Below are positions 8,130 through 16,885 of a DNA stretch of 64,000 nucleotides, in pieces. This stretch comes from Amycolatopsis nigrescens CSC17Ta-90 (lineage in GTDB: Bacteria > Actinomycetota > Actinomycetes > Mycobacteriales > Pseudonocardiaceae). The stretch covers positions 7,423,001 to 7,487,000 of the forward strand of contig NZ_ARVW01000001.1 of NCBI RefSeq assembly GCF_000384315.1. Reading direction: 5' to 3'. Numbering within the stretch: position 1 is the first letter of the stretch; each line of letters begins with the position of its first letter. The notes under the pieces are model-generated. The model was not told the origin of the DNA and made no database searches. It worked only from the letters and a program-made list of their open reading frames with translations. Both the position numbers and the translations under genes were made by a program.

Positions 8130-9335
8130 TCAGACGGCGTGGCCGCGGCGTTCGAAGACGACGTCGCGGGCGGTGTGCAGGGCCGTTTCGATGGCGCCGG
8201 TGAGGGCGGCTTCTTCGCCTAGTTCGCCGGGGACGATCCGGGGCTGGACCGGGATGGCGTTGGCGAGGGCGCGTTGCAGGGGCGCGGTCAGCAGATCGGT
8301 GTTCTTGCCGACGCCGCCGGCGATGACCACCAGCTCCGGGTCGATCACGGCGGCCACCGAGCAGATCACGAAGGCCAGCCGGGCCGCCTCTTCCTCCACC
8401 GTGGTCAGTGCGCGGGTGTCGCCTTCGCGGGCCAGCCGGAACACGTCCTTCGCGGTCTTCACCTCGGTGAGGCCCTTCGCGACCGCGCTCTCCACCACCG
8501 AATGCGCGGCGGCCGCCGACTCCAGCATGCCCTGGCGCTGCCGGTCGAGGTCCAGTTCCGGCGCGCCACCGGTGGGCCAGCCGTAGGGCAGGTAGCCGAT
8601 CTCGCCGGCCGCCCCGTGCGCGCCGCGGAAAAGCTTGCCGTTGACGATGATGCCCATGCCGATCCCGGTGCCGACGGTGACGCAGACGAACACGTCCACC
8701 CCGCGCGCCGCGCCGGCCTCGTGCTCGCCGACCGCGGTCAGGTTCGCGTCGTTCTCCACCACCATCGCCGTGCCGAGCACCTGCTTGAGCTCGTTGAGCA
8801 GGCCCTTGCGCTCCCAGCCCGGCAGGTTCGGCGCCTGCTTCCAGGTCGCCGACCGCGGATCGGGCACGCCGGGGCTGCCGACCACGGTGGTTACCACGTC
8901 TTCCTTCTTCAGCCCGGCCTTGGCGACGGCGGCATCCGCGCAGTCGCGCACGGTGCGCACCAGCGCGGTCGCCGAGCGCGCCCGGTTGCGCTGGTCCAGA
9001 CGGGCGACCACGGTGCCGGAAAGATCCGCCACCGCGGCCCGGATCAACTGGCGGCCGATGTCGATGCCGAGCACGTGCCCGGCGGAGGGGTTGATCTCGT
9101 AGACCACCGCCGACCTGCCGGGACCGGCCAGTGTCCGGCCCGCGGTGCGGACCAGTCCGTCCTGCTCCAGATCCAGCAGCGCCTGGCCGACGGTGGGCTT
9201 GGAGAGCCCGGTGTCCGCGGCGATCCGCGGCCGCGTGGCGGCCCCCTGCCCGCGCAGCCATTCGAGCACCACGCGCTGGTTCAACTCCCGCATGTTCGCG
9301 GGCGTACCGACCTGCGGCGACCTGCGCACGTTCAT
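8130..9335 (-). CDS. ROK-family transcriptional regulator
   Basis: This protein has 401 residues from the ATG at 9335, which has GGAGG 7 nt upstream; a GTG at 9353 is in frame. A winged helix (MRELNQRVVLEWLRGQGAAT, then AADTGLSKPTVGQALLDLE) precedes a ROK sugar-kinase fold with DIGRQLIRAAVADLSG and a second phosphate segment VTVGTGIGMGIIVNGK. The CxCGxxGCxE zinc motif of classical ROK proteins is missing; that region reads YGWPTGGAPELD. It is divergent from the permease/GH2/kinase operon and so is the likely chitosan or aminosugar repressor, as CsnR is in Streptomyces. Confidence 0.88.
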   Translation of the reverse strand: MNVRRSPQVGTPANMRELNQRVVLEWLRGQGAATRPRIAADTGLSKPTVGQALLDLEQDGLVRTAGRTLAGPGRSAVVYEINPSAGHVLGIDIGRQLIRAAVADLSGTVVARLDQRNRARSATALVRTVRDCADAAVAKAGLKKEDVVTTVVGSPGVPDPRSATWKQAPNLPGWERKGLLNELKQVLGTAMVVENDANLTAVGEHEAGAARGVDVFVCVTVGTGIGMGIIVNGKLFRGAHGAAGEIGYLPYGWPTGGAPELDLDRQRQGMLESAAAAHSVVESAVAKGLTEVKTAKDVFRLAREGDTRALTTVEEEAARLAFVICSVAAVIDPELVVIAGGVGKNTDLLTAPLQRALANAIPVQPRIVPGELGEEAALTGAIETALHTARDVVFERRGHAV

Positions 9336-9403
9336 CCCCTGCCTCCACGCCACGACTTGACACGAGTTTACGTCGCACCTCTTCCGGTGCGGCGGCTCAT
9401 ATG

Positions 9404-9416
9404 TTAAGAAACTTTA
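9404..9416. promoter_or_regulatory. Possible ROK operator upstream of permease operon
   Basis: This imperfect palindrome TTAAG-AAA-CTTTA lies in an unusually AT-rich patch of the 105-bp divergent region, 24 bp before the permease start. ROK repressors usually bind AT-rich dyads with A/T-tract centres, and this is the only such dyad I see here. Assignment is by position only. Confidence 0.3.
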
Positions 9417-9440
9417 CGAACTACTCCCCGGAGGCGCACC

Positions 9441-10889
9441 GTGAGTTCTCCCACCCGTTCAGGCGAACCTCATTCGCCAGGCACCAGGACCCCAGGGTTC
9501 CAGCGGCAGATCGGCCCGCTGCAGGCGACCGCGATCAACATGACGCAGATGTGCGGCATCGGGCCGTTCGTGACGATCCCGCTGATGGTCGCCGCGATGG
9601 GCGGGCCGCAGGCCATGTTCGGCTGGCTGATCGGCGCCGTGATCGCGCTCGCGGACGGGCTGATCTGGGCCGAGCTCGGCGCCGCGATGCCCGGCGCCGG
9701 CGGCACCTACATCTACCTGCGCGAAGCCTTCCAGTACCGCACCGGGCGGCTGATGCCGTTCCTGTTCGCCTGGAGCGCAGTGCTGTTCATCCCGCTGATC
9801 ATGTCCACCGGGGTGATCGGGCTGGTCACCTATCTCGGCTACCTGGTGCCGGGGGTGGTCGACGCCAACGGTGACACCACCGCGCTCGGCCACACCATCG
9901 GCATCGCCGTGGTGGCGCTGGTGGTGTTCGCGCTGTACCGCAGGATCGGCCAGATCGGCAAGCTCACCACGGTGCTGTTCGCGATCATGCTGTGCTCGGT
10001 GTTCGCGGTGATCGTCGCGTCCTTCCTGCACTTCGACGCCGACCTCGCCTTCGGCTTCACGCCGGGCGCCTTCGAGCTGTTCGGCGGGCCGTTCTGGACC
10101 GGGCTCGGTGCCGGGCTGATGATCGCCATCTACGACTACCTCGGCTACAACACCTCCGCCTACCTCGGCGCCGAACTGCGCGAGCCGGGCCGGACGCTGC
10201 CGCGCGCGATCGTGTACTCGATCCTGGGTATCGCCGGGCTGTACTTCGTGCTGCAGCTCGGGGTGCTCGGCGCGGTGCCGTGGGAGAAGATCACCGAGTC
10301 CAGCTCGATCGCGTCACTGGTGTTCGAGCAGGCGTGGGGCACCGGAGTGGCCAAGGTGCTCACCGTGTTCATCGTGATCACCGCGTTCGGGTCGGTGTTC
10401 GCCGGGCTGCTCGGCGGTTCGCGGGTGCCCTTCGAAGCGGCCAGGGACAAGCTCTTCCTGCCCTGGTTCGGGCGGCTGCACCCGCGGCTGAACTTCCCGA
10501 CCGTCGGGCTGTTCGCGATGGGCGGGATCACCGCGCTCGGCTCGCTGTTCACCCTCGCCGACGTGATCGCCATGCTCACCACGGTGTTCGTGCTGGTCCA
10601 GTCGGTTGCGCAGGTGGCAGCGCTGACCGTGCTGCGCCGGCGCCAGCCCGGCCTGCGGCGCCCGTACCGGCAGTGGCTCTACCCGGTACCGAGCATCGTG
10701 GCGCTGATCGGCTGGATCTTCATCTACTACCAGTCCGGTACCCAGCCGGTGCTGCTGTCCATCGGCTGGCTCGTCGTCGGGGTCATCGCGTTCCTGATCT
10801 GGGCGCGTGCAGAGAAAACCTGGCCGTTCGGTCCCAAGGAGATCCGAGAGTCCTATTTGGATGATCGGACGAAGGAGGTCGGAGCATGA
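9441..10889 (+). CDS. APC-superfamily permease (candidate aminosugar or amino-acid importer)
   Basis: This 482-residue protein starts at a GTG with GGAGG 8 nt upstream. It has about 12 hydrophobic segments and the APC start signature QIGPLQATAINMTQMCGIGP, then AELGAAMPGAGGTYIYLREA. That assigns it to amino-acid/polyamine transporters. Its stop overlaps the ATG of the secreted GH2 enzyme (ATGA), so permease, glycosidase and kinase are made together. The likely cargo is therefore the product of the GH2 enzyme, glucosamine, or an oligomer of it. APC proteins are not the usual carriers for that, so the substrate is inferred from context only. Confidence 0.85.
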   Translation: MSSPTRSGEPHSPGTRTPGFQRQIGPLQATAINMTQMCGIGPFVTIPLMVAAMGGPQAMFGWLIGAVIALADGLIWAELGAAMPGAGGTYIYLREAFQYRTGRLMPFLFAWSAVLFIPLIMSTGVIGLVTYLGYLVPGVVDANGDTTALGHTIGIAVVALVVFALYRRIGQIGKLTTVLFAIMLCSVFAVIVASFLHFDADLAFGFTPGAFELFGGPFWTGLGAGLMIAIYDYLGYNTSAYLGAELREPGRTLPRAIVYSILGIAGLYFVLQLGVLGAVPWEKITESSSIASLVFEQAWGTGVAKVLTVFIVITAFGSVFAGLLGGSRVPFEAARDKLFLPWFGRLHPRLNFPTVGLFAMGGITALGSLFTLADVIAMLTTVFVLVQSVAQVAALTVLRRRQPGLRRPYRQWLYPVPSIVALIGWIFIYYQSGTQPVLLSIGWLVVGVIAFLIWARAEKTWPFGPKEIRESYLDDRTKEVGA

Positions 10890-13828
10890 GAAGGTCGTGG
10901 ATAGCCCGGATGGCTGCCGGGGCGGCGGTGATCCTGTTGCCCACCGTGGTCACCGTGTCGGCGCCGGCCGCGGCAGAGCCGTCGGACCAGGCCGCCGCGC
11001 GGTCGGCCGAGCCGATCACGCTCGGCACCCAGGGCTGGCAGGTGCTCAGCACCGAGCTGGCGAAGCAGCCGGGGGAGCAGGTGTCCAGCCCGGACTTCTC
11101 CACCAAGGGCTGGCTGCCGGTCAAACCGGACGACGCCGGCGCGCCGGGCACCGAGCTGAACGCGCTGGTGCAGAACGGCGAGTGCCCGGACGTCTTCTAC
11201 TCGGACAACATGCGCAAGTGCTTCGGGTACATGCCCAAGCTCGGCCCGGTGACCGTGCCCAGGTTCGCGGTGCCGTGGTGGTTCCGCACCGATTTCACCC
11301 CGCCGGTCAAACCGGGCCAGAGCGCCAAGCTGCTGATGCCGGGCGTGGTCGGCGAGGCGGACGTCTGGGTGAACGGCACCCTCGTCGCGGACCGGGAGAC
11401 CGTCTCCGGGTCGCTGGCGTCGCGCACCCTGGACGTGAGCAAGATCGTCCGGCCGGGCAAGAACTCGCTGGCCATCAAGATGTACCCGAACGACCCGTTG
11501 AAGATGTTCACCCTGGACCAGGTGGACTGGGGCCAGATCCCGCCGGACAACAACACCGGCATCATGTTCCCGGTCAAGCTCCAGGTCTCCGACGAGCTGA
11601 CCGGCGGTGGCTCCTGGGTCAAGCAGAACACCGCGCCGGACGGCAGCCGCTCGTCGCTGACGGTGAAGACGGAGGTCACGAACAACTCCGGCCGCGCGCA
11701 GCGGGCCGAGGTGAGCGCGAAGATCACCCCGCCGTCGGGCGGCAAGCCGATCGTGCTGAAGCAGCGGGTGTCGGTCAAGGCGAACAGCAAGCAGACGGTG
11801 TCGTTCACCCCGGAGAAGTACGGCGAACTGCGGATCGCCAAGCCGCGGCTGTGGTGGCCCTACGCCATGGGCGACCAGCCGCTGTACACCCTGAGCACGT
11901 CGGTTTCCCAGCAGGGCAAGGTTTCCCTCGGCTCGCAGAGCACCTTCGGCATTCGCAGCGTGAACACCCGGTTGGTCGGCAAGTCGCCGCAGGCGCCGGA
12001 GGGCTCGCGGATCTTCGGCATCAACGGCAAGGAGTTCGTGTTCCGCGGCGGCGGCTGGGCGCCGGATCTTTTCCTGCGCTACTCCAAGGAGAACGTGGCG
12101 CACCAGATCGAGCTGATCAAGAACCTCGGGTTGAACGGCATCCGGCTCGAAGGCCACGACATGCCGACCGAGTTCTACGAGCAGATGGACCGGGCCGGGA
12201 TCCTGATCTACGGCGGCTTCATGTGCTGTGACGCCTGGCAGCCCGAGCCCGGCACCAAGCTGACCGAGCGCGACTACCGGATCATGTACGAGTCGGCGGT
12301 CGGCATCGCGCAGCTGGAACGCAACCACCCCAGCGTGTTCACCTACGGCTGGAGCGACAACGAGCCCACCCCGCGGCAGGAGAGCGAGACGCTGCGCGGG
12401 TTCGCCGAGAACGACTTCGACGTGCCGCTGATGGCTTCGGCGATGTACAAGAGCACGCCGACCCTCGGCCAGGCCGGGATGAAGGAGGGGCCGTACGACT
12501 GGGTGCCGCCGAGCTACTGGTACGACACCACGCACTTCGACCCGGACGACCCGAGCCGGCTGAACGTGGGCGGCTCATGGGGCTTCGACAGCGAGCAGAG
12601 CGCCGGGCACACCATCCCGACCATGGACTCGATCCGGCGTTTCCTTTCCCCGGAGGAACAGGCGAAGCTCTGGCAGGACCCGAAGTACAACCAGTACCAC
12701 GCGAACTTCCAGACCGGCACCGAAGGCGGCTACCAGTTCGGCACGCTGAACGTGTTCGACACCGCGCTGGCAAAGCGCTACGGGCAGTGGTCCGATTTGG
12801 ACTCGTTCGTGAAGCAGGCGCAGGCGGCGAACTACGAGAACACCCGCTCGCAGTTCGAGTCCTACATCGCGCATTCCACGGACAAGTCGAACCCGGCCAC
12901 CGGGATCGTGTACTGGCAGCTGAACAAGGGCTGGCCGACCCTGCTCTGGTCGCTCTACAACTACGACGGTGACCAGCCGGGCGCGTACTTCGGTGCGCAG
13001 AAGGCCAACAAGCCGTTGCACGCCCTGTTCACCTACGACGACAACAGCGTCACCTTGAGCAACCTTGGCGGGGCCACCCAGGGCGAGTTGTCCGTGCGGG
13101 CGAAGGTGTACGACATCGACGGCAAGGTGCTCGACGAGCAGCAGGCCGGCGGGATCAGCCTCGGCTCGCAGGGCGTGCGCAATGCCGTGCTCAAGCCGAA
13201 GGTGCCGGCGACCACCCAGCCGCCGGCGAAGGCGCAGGTCTACTTCGTCGAGCTGGAGCTGAGCCAGCGCGGCAAGGTGGTGGACCGCAACGTCTACTGG
13301 CGCTCCACCCAGCAGGACGTGGTGGACTGGGAGAAGACCTACGGCAAGCCGCAGGCCACCCTTTCCCAGTACAGCGACCTTTCGGCGTTGCAGGACCTGC
13401 CGGAGGCGACCATCAGCGCGGTGGCGAAGACGCAGCAGAAGCCGGGACCGAACGGCGCGGACACCGAGACCTCGGTGACCGTGACCAACACGTCGAAGAC
13501 CCCGGCGGTCGGTTTCTACCTGCGGGCGGACCTGCGCAAGGGCACCGCGGACGGCAAGGAGCTGCCCGGTGACAACCAGGTGGCCACCGCGACCTGGGAC
13601 GACAACGCGGCCGTGCTGTGGCCGGGCCAGTCCCAGGTGCTGACCACCAGCTACCGGTCGGCGGATCTGAAGGGGGCCGCGCCGGTGGTGAGCGTGTCCG
13701 GCTGGAACGCCGCGAAGGTGACCGTCGCGGCGCCTGGCGGGACGGGTGCGCCGACGGTCGCGGCACCGGCCGGTTCCAGCGCGTCGGGCGGCTACCGCAT
13801 CCCGGTACCGAACGGAACCAAGGAGTGA
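10886..13828 (+). CDS. csxA: Secreted GH2 exo-beta-D-glucosaminidase-like enzyme
   Basis: This 980-residue protein opens with a signal peptide (MRRSWIARMAAGAAVILLP, cleavage near ASAAAAEP-like Ala-rich sequence around residue 30). The GH2 sugar-binding, immunoglobulin-like and TIM-barrel domains follow. The barrel has WSDNEP with the acid/base Glu at residue 493 and GSWGFDSEQSAG with the probable nucleophile Glu at 570. This pairing and the total length match exo-chitosanases of the CsxA type described from Amycolatopsis. It should release glucosamine from chitosan ends outside the cell. It overlaps both neighbours by 4 and 4 nt. Beta-mannosidase-like GH2 enzymes are the main alternative. Confidence 0.82.
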   Translation: MRRSWIARMAAGAAVILLPTVVTVSAPAAAEPSDQAAARSAEPITLGTQGWQVLSTELAKQPGEQVSSPDFSTKGWLPVKPDDAGAPGTELNALVQNGECPDVFYSDNMRKCFGYMPKLGPVTVPRFAVPWWFRTDFTPPVKPGQSAKLLMPGVVGEADVWVNGTLVADRETVSGSLASRTLDVSKIVRPGKNSLAIKMYPNDPLKMFTLDQVDWGQIPPDNNTGIMFPVKLQVSDELTGGGSWVKQNTAPDGSRSSLTVKTEVTNNSGRAQRAEVSAKITPPSGGKPIVLKQRVSVKANSKQTVSFTPEKYGELRIAKPRLWWPYAMGDQPLYTLSTSVSQQGKVSLGSQSTFGIRSVNTRLVGKSPQAPEGSRIFGINGKEFVFRGGGWAPDLFLRYSKENVAHQIELIKNLGLNGIRLEGHDMPTEFYEQMDRAGILIYGGFMCCDAWQPEPGTKLTERDYRIMYESAVGIAQLERNHPSVFTYGWSDNEPTPRQESETLRGFAENDFDVPLMASAMYKSTPTLGQAGMKEGPYDWVPPSYWYDTTHFDPDDPSRLNVGGSWGFDSEQSAGHTIPTMDSIRRFLSPEEQAKLWQDPKYNQYHANFQTGTEGGYQFGTLNVFDTALAKRYGQWSDLDSFVKQAQAANYENTRSQFESYIAHSTDKSNPATGIVYWQLNKGWPTLLWSLYNYDGDQPGAYFGAQKANKPLHALFTYDDNSVTLSNLGGATQGELSVRAKVYDIDGKVLDEQQAGGISLGSQGVRNAVLKPKVPATTQPPAKAQVYFVELELSQRGKVVDRNVYWRSTQQDVVDWEKTYGKPQATLSQYSDLSALQDLPEATISAVAKTQQKPGPNGADTETSVTVTNTSKTPAVGFYLRADLRKGTADGKELPGDNQVATATWDDNAAVLWPGQSQVLTTSYRSADLKGAAPVVSVSGWNAAKVTVAAPGGTGAPTVAAPAGSSASGGYRIPVPNGTKE

Positions 13829-14721
13829 CCGAACTGATTCTCGGTATCGACTTCGGTGGCACGAAGGTCGCGATCGGCCTCGCCGACCGGGCCGGCTCGA
13901 TACTGGCGAGCCGCGTGCTGGACACCGACGCGGAGGCCGGCGCCCAGCAGGTGGTGGACCGGGCGCTGGCCGCGGCGGAGGGCATGCTCGCCGGCTACCG
14001 GCCGGGCCCGCCGGTGACCCCGCGCGGGATCGGGGTGGTCAGCCCCGGGATCGTGCTGCCGGACGAGATCCTGCTCGCCCCGAACGTCCCCGGCTGGCAG
14101 CGGCTCCGGCTGCGCGAACTGGTCAAGGCGCGGTTCGGTTCGGTGCCGGTCGCGGTCGGCACGGACGTCAAGGCGGCCGGGCTGGCCGAGGCGAGGTGGG
14201 GCGCGCTGGCCGGGGTGGATCCCGGCCTGTTCCTCTACCTCGGCACCGGCCTGGCCGCCGCGGTACTGGTCGGCGGCCAGGTGCTGACCGGGGCGAACGG
14301 GGCGGCCGGCGAGTTCGGCTACAACCTGCGCGGGTCGTCGGACACCGGCTTCTCCACCGGGGCGGCGCCGCTGGAGGAGGCCGTCGGCGGGCGGGCGCTC
14401 GGGCGGCGGGCGACCGAGCTGCTCGGCCGGCCCACGTCGGCCGGTGAGCTGTTCGGGTTGGCCAGGCACGACCCGGCGGCCAAGGAGCTGCTCGCCGACG
14501 CGCTGGACGAGCTGTCCGTGCACGTGGCGAACCTGGCCATCGCGATCGACCCGGCGCGGATCGCGGTGGGCGGCGGGCTGGTCCGCTCGGCCGGGGTGGT
14601 GCTGCTGCCACTTCGGCAGCGGCTCGCCGAGGCGGTGCCCTTCCCGCCGGAACTGGTCACCGCGCGTTTCGACCAGGACGGCGCCCTTCGCGGCGCCGTC
14701 GCACTCGCCCTGGGCGGGTAG
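13825..14721 (+). CDS. ROK-family sugar kinase (probable glucosamine/GlcNAc kinase)
   Basis: This 298-residue protein has a GTG start overlapping the GH2 stop. The N-terminal ATP motif LGIDFGGTKVAIGLAD is intact, and GTDVKAAGLAE supplies the catalytic base Asp at residue 114. A glycine-rich segment LYLGTGLAAAVLVGGQ follows. The ROK zinc signature is absent: GEFGYNLRG lacks the usual His and there is no CxCG cluster. Context suggests phosphorylation of imported glucosamine, completing degradation, uptake and activation. Activity should be tested because of the missing metal site. Confidence 0.82.
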   Translation: MTELILGIDFGGTKVAIGLADRAGSILASRVLDTDAEAGAQQVVDRALAAAEGMLAGYRPGPPVTPRGIGVVSPGIVLPDEILLAPNVPGWQRLRLRELVKARFGSVPVAVGTDVKAAGLAEARWGALAGVDPGLFLYLGTGLAAAVLVGGQVLTGANGAAGEFGYNLRGSSDTGFSTGAAPLEEAVGGRALGRRATELLGRPTSAGELFGLARHDPAAKELLADALDELSVHVANLAIAIDPARIAVGGGLVRSAGVVLLPLRQRLAEAVPFPPELVTARFDQDGALRGAVALALGG

Positions 14722-14733
14722 CGACTGTCCCTC

Positions 14734-14774
14734 AAGGCCACCATAGGGGCGTTGGATGCCCCTATGGTGGCCTT
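14734..14774. terminator. Perfect 17-bp hairpin between convergent genes
   Basis: Arms at 14734-14750 and 14758-14774 pair without mismatch around a 7-nt loop, and no T tract follows. The hairpin sits between the convergent ROK kinase and DivIVA-type genes and probably ends transcription both ways. The arm reads AAGGCCACCATAGGGGC. Confidence 0.7.
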
Positions 14775-14783
14775 AAGGGGCTT

Positions 14784-15326
14784 TCAGTCGTGGATGCGGT
14801 GGGTGCCGGGGAGATGTTGGGGCGGGGGCATCTCGGTGTCCGGCTGGATGGGCTGGCCGAGCGTGTGGATGTCCTGGATCAGGCGCTGGAGCTGCGCCTC
14901 CAGCTGGGCCCGGATCACCGTGGCGTGCACGCCGAGCACCTTGGCCTGTTCACCGGCCCGCTGCAGGATCTCGGTGAACCGCTGCTGCGCGGCGGCTTCG
15001 GCCTGGACCACGATCTGCTCCGCGCGGGCTTCGAGTGCTTCGGCGCGGAGCTGGGCCCGGCTGTAGAGGTGGACCTCCTCGGGTGACGGGGTGCGGGTGC
15101 CCTGTTCCGCCATGCCATGCGCGCGGCGCCAGTCCTTGACCCGGTGGACCTCCTCGCGCTCCCTGGCGATCGCCCGGTCGCGGTCGGCCAGCACGTCCGC
15201 GACCAGGTCGACGAACGCGTCGACGTCGGCCTCCCGGTAGCCGCGCGAACCGAACCGGCTCGGCGGGAAGGTGACCTGGCGAATGTCGTGCGGGGTCAGC
15301 CGCCCTTGGGACCGTGGTTCGGTCAT
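14784..15326 (-). CDS. DivIVA-domain protein
   Basis: This 180-residue protein has an N-terminal DivIVA/Wag31-type membrane-curvature segment (LTPHDIRQVTFPPSRFGSRG, YREADVDAFVDLVADVL). A long coiled coil rich in Ala, Glu, Gln and Arg spans about residues 90-155, and a Pro-rich tail ends the protein. It is shorter and more divergent than the essential Wag31, so it is probably an accessory polar or septal protein. Its start overlaps the stop of the globin gene (ATGA); it is the last gene of a three-gene operon with two hemoglobins, an odd combination. Confidence 0.82.
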   Translation of the reverse strand: MTEPRSQGRLTPHDIRQVTFPPSRFGSRGYREADVDAFVDLVADVLADRDRAIAREREEVHRVKDWRRAHGMAEQGTRTPSPEEVHLYSRAQLRAEALEARAEQIVVQAEAAAQQRFTEILQRAGEQAKVLGVHATVIRAQLEAQLQRLIQDIHTLGQPIQPDTEMPPPQHLPGTHRIHD

Positions 15327-15772
15327 GTCCGCTCACCTCCGGTCGCCCGGCCGGGGCGGTTGAAAACGTGCTGTTCGTTGGCGGCGGCGATCATCAGCGC
15401 GCTGACGTCCTGATACGCCTTCGTCCATGCGGTGGCCAGCTCCTGGGTCCAGTGCTCCCCTTCGAAATGCGCGAGCGTGGCCAGCAGGCTGGCGCCGACC
15501 GGCGGATAGTGCTCCGCCTTGGTGCCGAACTCGACGTGCCCCCGGCCGAGCCGGTTCAGGAACGGGCCGAGCACGTCCGCCCGGTCGACGCTGGCCACGA
15601 TCCGGCCGAGCGCCGCGACGAACTTGTCCCGCTGACCGGCCATACCGACCGGGAACATGTCCCGGATCTCGGGTTCGCAGAGCGCGAGATGGGAGTAGAA
15701 GTACAACGCCACCGCGTCCCCACCGGCCGAAGCCACCCGTGCCCAGGAGTCCTTGAGCTCAGCCGGATCCAC
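15323..15772 (-). CDS. Single-domain globin
   Basis: This 149-residue protein starts at GTG one base into the truncated-hemoglobin stop. The fold resembles the globin domain of flavohemoglobins: LKDSWARVASAGGDAVALYF at helices A-B, FVAALGRIVASVD, the proximal-His segment LGRGHVEFGTKAEHYPPVGA and a C-terminal helix WTKAYQDVSALMI. No reductase domain follows, so it is a stand-alone globin. Likely roles are O2 or NO binding and NO detoxification with an outside reductase. It is translationally linked to the upstream truncated hemoglobin and the downstream DivIVA-type protein. Confidence 0.82.
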   Translation of the reverse strand: MDPAELKDSWARVASAGGDAVALYFYSHLALCEPEIRDMFPVGMAGQRDKFVAALGRIVASVDRADVLGPFLNRLGRGHVEFGTKAEHYPPVGASLLATLAHFEGEHWTQELATAWTKAYQDVSALMIAAANEQHVFNRPGRATGGERT

Positions 15773-16140
15773 TAACCGGCCACCTCCACGATCTCGCCGC
15801 GCAGGCCACCCACCTTGCCGACCACGGCGTCGATGTCGGGCGCGGGCACCTGGTGCGCCCGCAGCGTTTCGACCAGTTTCCCGGCGACCGCGTCGAAATG
15901 CGTGTCGGTGATGCCGAGTCCGCGGTGTGCGGCCGGCATGTCCCGGCCCTGGTAGGAGACGGGACCGCCGGTGGCGGCGGCCAGGAAGGCGGTCATGTGC
16001 CGGCGCAGCGACGGCAGGCTGACCTCGGCGAAGAAGGACCGGAGCTCGTTGTCGTCGAGCACTCTCCGGTAGAAGTCCTCGACCACGGTGGAAATACCGG
16101 CTTCCTTGCCCAGGCGCCGATAGAGGTCGGAATCAGGCAC
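15772..16140 (-). CDS. glbN: Group I truncated hemoglobin (trHbN type)
   Basis: This 122-residue protein matches the 2-on-2 truncated globin family in length and motifs: LYRRLGKEAGISTVVEDFYR at the start with a Tyr in helix B, then GPVSYQGRDMPAAHRGLGIT with the proximal His. In mycobacteria trHbN dioxygenates NO to nitrate. It is the first gene of the operon glbN-globin-DivIVA. No NO-specific operator was recognised upstream, although an inverted repeat is present in that intergenic region. Confidence 0.87.
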   Translation of the reverse strand: MPDSDLYRRLGKEAGISTVVEDFYRRVLDDNELRSFFAEVSLPSLRRHMTAFLAAATGGPVSYQGRDMPAAHRGLGITDTHFDAVAGKLVETLRAHQVPAPDIDAVVGKVGGLRGEIVEVAG

Positions 16141-16217
16141 GGGTGAAACCTTTCGGGGTCAGTGGTCTGGTCACGGTTAGCCTGGATACCAGCTCTGCCG
16201 GGCACTGGAAACGGGGC

Positions 16218-16300
16218 CACGCGACAAATTCACGAAGATACGCCGAATGGTCGCGTGTGCACGCCCGTACGCCCGGCAGCGAAAGTGTCCTTTATGGACA
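16218..16300. promoter_or_regulatory. Inverted repeats in the divergent glbN/lipoprotein region
   Basis: The 239-bp gap between the hemoglobin operon and the lipoprotein gene holds two dyads. CACGCGAC (16218-16225) pairs with GTCGCGTG (16250-16257). TGTCC-N5-GGACA spans 16286-16300. Either could be a regulator site for one of the divergent units. I saw no convincing -10/-35 pair. Confidence 0.3.
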
Positions 16301-16379
16301 GTGTTGGCCGGCAGGTCGTCCGGTGGCATCTTCCGGCCAGCCGGGACCGGTCCCCGGCCCTCTCTGCGAAGCTCCCGGC

Positions 16380-16859
16380 ATGGTCAACCACTCCTCGGGT
16401 CGCCGCCGGCTGCTGGCCGGTGCCGCACTGGCGCTCGTGCTCGCCGGATGTTCGTCCTCGCCGAAGGAGGAGTTGAGCGAGAGCGCGGACGCGAAATGCG
16501 GTGAGGTCACCAGCCGGTTCACCGGCGACCTGGCTCTCGGCGGAAGTTCCGGTGATCAGAAAGTGCTGGAGGAGCGGCGAAAGCTGCTCGACCAGCTGCA
16601 GGACCAGGTCAGGGGTATGGCGGCGCCAGAGTCCGGGCAGGCGGAGCTGGACACCTGGCTAAACGAGCTGGGTAAGCTGTCCGCCGAAATGGACGACCTG
16701 CGGGGGCAGTTGCAGAACGCCCGGCTCGGCTCCGACATGGTGCTGGCGATGCAGTACTCCATCGTCAAGGAATCCGCGAAGGAAGCCGGCGCCTCCGCCA
16801 GCCGGTTCGGTTTCACCACCTGCGCCGACACCAGCCGCTGGGCCGAACTGCCGAACTAG
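16380..16859 (+). CDS. Small lipoprotein
   Basis: This protein has 159 residues from the ATG at 16380. It has a twin-arginine-like charged head, a hydrophobic stretch and the lipobox LVLAGC, so Cys at about residue 24 would be lipidated. The mature part is helical and charged (KVLEERRKLLDQLQDQVRG, AEMDDLRGQLQNARLG) and has two further cysteines. No enzyme family was recognised. It is probably an exported surface protein. The frame extends upstream to 16143 without a better start. Confidence 0.72.
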   Translation: MVNHSSGRRRLLAGAALALVLAGCSSSPKEELSESADAKCGEVTSRFTGDLALGGSSGDQKVLEERRKLLDQLQDQVRGMAAPESGQAELDTWLNELGKLSAEMDDLRGQLQNARLGSDMVLAMQYSIVKESAKEAGASASRFGFTTCADTSRWAELPN

Positions 16860-16865
16860 AACTTG

Positions 16866-16885
16866 ACCTGAACAATGGTTAAGGT
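16866..16885. promoter_or_regulatory. Near-palindrome over a candidate promoter of the FMN reductase
   Basis: ACCTGAAC-N4-GTTAAGGT pairs at 7 of 8 positions. A TTGACC hexamer begins at 16863 and a TACAAG hexamer at 16885, 16 bp apart, so the dyad would cover the core promoter of the NAD(P)H:FMN reductase gene. This arrangement is typical of MarR/HxlR-type redox or electrophile repressors, none of which is encoded next to it. Confidence 0.4.
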
